NCBI GenBank assembly: GCA_021299615.1
Contig: JAJTHC010000199.1
Span: 1 to 6,264, forward strand
DNA from: Vampirovibrionales bacterium
Lineage (GTDB): Bacteria; Cyanobacteriota; Vampirovibrionia; Vampirovibrionales; JAJTHC01
Direction of reading: 5' to 3'
DNA: 6,264 bases
The number at the start of each line of letters is the position of its first letter. Position 1 is the stretch's first letter. The notes beneath the pieces were generated by a model. That model had not been told where the DNA came from and ran no database searches. It was given only the letters and a program-made list of their open reading frames with translations. Position numbers and translations under genes: made by a program. Below are positions 5,505 through 6,264 of this stretch, piece by piece.

Positions 5505-6264
5505 TTTGAGGTACCAATACGGCTGTGTAGGCTAACGAAGATTTTAAGAAGGTGTTGACGGCATCAATCACATCTTGACGGGTCAAGGATTCGAGCCGTT
5601 CAAGCGTGCCTGTCACGGCTTCAACACTACCTGTGACGGTCAAGGCATCACCTAGAGCATCGGCAATGCCTGAGCAGGTTTCAAACCCACGAGCAAAGTC
5701 GACTTTCATTTTTTTCACGGTGCGAGCAAACTCTTCTTCGGTAATCGGCTCTTCACCAGTAAAGGCGTCTAAAATAGCGGTGAGTTCGGCTAAAGCGGCT
5801 TCATCATTGGCGGTATTGTAATTCGCCATAATGTAAAAAACATTACCGAGCTTTAAGGCATATTGAGCGGTGCTAATGGTGTTAAACGCAGATGGTGTCT
5901 GTGTTTCAACCAATTTTTGATTGAAGCGACTGGCTCTGCTTTCACCAAGCACGGTGCTGGCGACATCTAGGGCGAGCGTGGCTTTTAAGTCACTGGCTAA
6001 AGGCCCGTGAAAACCAAGCGTCACAAAACGAGTCGTAAACTCGGACTTCTGTTCGATGTAGCGTTCACCTTGACCAATCTTACCCACAAAGCTTTCGACT
6101 TTAGCAGGTTCTTTATAGCTTTTTAGGGCGTCTTTGGCATCAGGGCGATCCGCAAAATTGAAGGCTTTTTCGACTTTTTCTTTTAAGGCATCCCATTCAA
6201 AATCACCGACCACCAATGTGGTGATGTTTTCAGGCGTGTACCAACGGCGGTAATAGGACAAAAT
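5497..6264 (-). CDS. M16 family zinc peptidase, C-terminal part (5' end outside window)
   Basis: The gene is partial: the frame is open to the right edge (the last codons read Ile-Leu-Ser-Tyr-Tyr), so the start and any HxxEH motif lie outside. About 255 residues are visible. YYRRWYTPENITTLVVGDF is the classic junction between the M16 N-terminal domain and the M16_C domain. The M16_C core and a last helical lobe follow, and the protein ends in AVLVPQND. In the substrate-binding segment, SRASRFNQKLVETQTPSAFN keeps an Arg, but the usual GLAY is replaced by PSAF, so the conserved Tyr is not obvious. Being upstream of a subunit without HxxEH, this is probably the catalytic half; that cannot be seen here. 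Its TAA stop lies eight bases into the next gene. An alternative is an inactive paralogue, which the missing 5' end would settle. Confidence 0.88.
   Translation of the reverse strand: MLSYYRRWYTPENITTLVVGDFEWDALKEKVEKAFNFADRPDAKDALKSYKEPAKVESFVGKIGQGERYIEQKSEFTTRFVTLGFHGPLASDLKATLALDVASTVLGESRASRFNQKLVETQTPSAFNTISTAQYALKLGNVFYIMANYNTANDEAALAELTAILDAFTGEEPITEEEFARTVKKMKVDFARGFETCSGIADALGDALTVTGSVEAVTGTLERLESLTRQDVIDAVNTFLKSSLAYTAVLVPQND

Overview
This is a bacterial chromosomal window of moderate G+C. It uses the standard code: the second peptidase gene ends in TGA, and Trp is TGG. Taxonomy cannot be fixed from the sequence. A paired M16 peptidase operon beside a large secreted GHL10 (DUF187) protein and Sec-type exported proteins suggest a cell-envelope region. 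A cyanobacterium-related or other free-living Gram-negative-type lineage is my guess only. No phage, transposase, CRISPR, tRNA or rRNA signal was seen.

Layout, left to right. Positions 1-419 carry no large gene but are not empty. A folded repeat (copy 1) lies at about 7-126. A 33-codon minus-strand ORF with a strong Shine-Dalgarno lies at 137-238, and a possible promoter for the rightward gene follows. Then comes one large plus-strand gene (420-2939) for an exported GHL10-type glycosidase-like protein with an unidentified N-terminal region. It meets a minus-strand gene (2936-3478, exported TPR-like protein) tail to tail: the stop codons overlap in TTAA, inside an inverted repeat. Positions 3479-3642 hold copy 2 of the folded repeat. 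From 3643 to the right edge is a tightly overlapping minus-strand operon. In transcription order it is an M16 peptidase (5' end outside the window), a second M16-family subunit with a degenerate zinc motif, and a GNAT N-acetyltransferase.

The M16 genes probably encode the two halves of a heterodimeric peptidase. The downstream subunit has lost HxxEH but keeps the C-terminal Arg/Tyr pair. The visible part of the upstream subunit has the Arg but no obvious Tyr. The acetyltransferase start overlaps the preceding stop as ATGA, so it is probably translationally coupled.

The most unusual item is the repeat pair. A 75-nt core (30-104 and 3536-3610) matches at 71 positions. Two of the four differences form a compensatory A-T to T-A change inside an 11-bp stem, and the other two fall in a hairpin loop. 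Outside the core the sequences diverge, yet each copy is enclosed by its own different inverted repeat. Both copies start just past the stop codon of a minus-strand ORF. This looks like a selected RNA (or single-stranded DNA) structure that I cannot assign to a known family.
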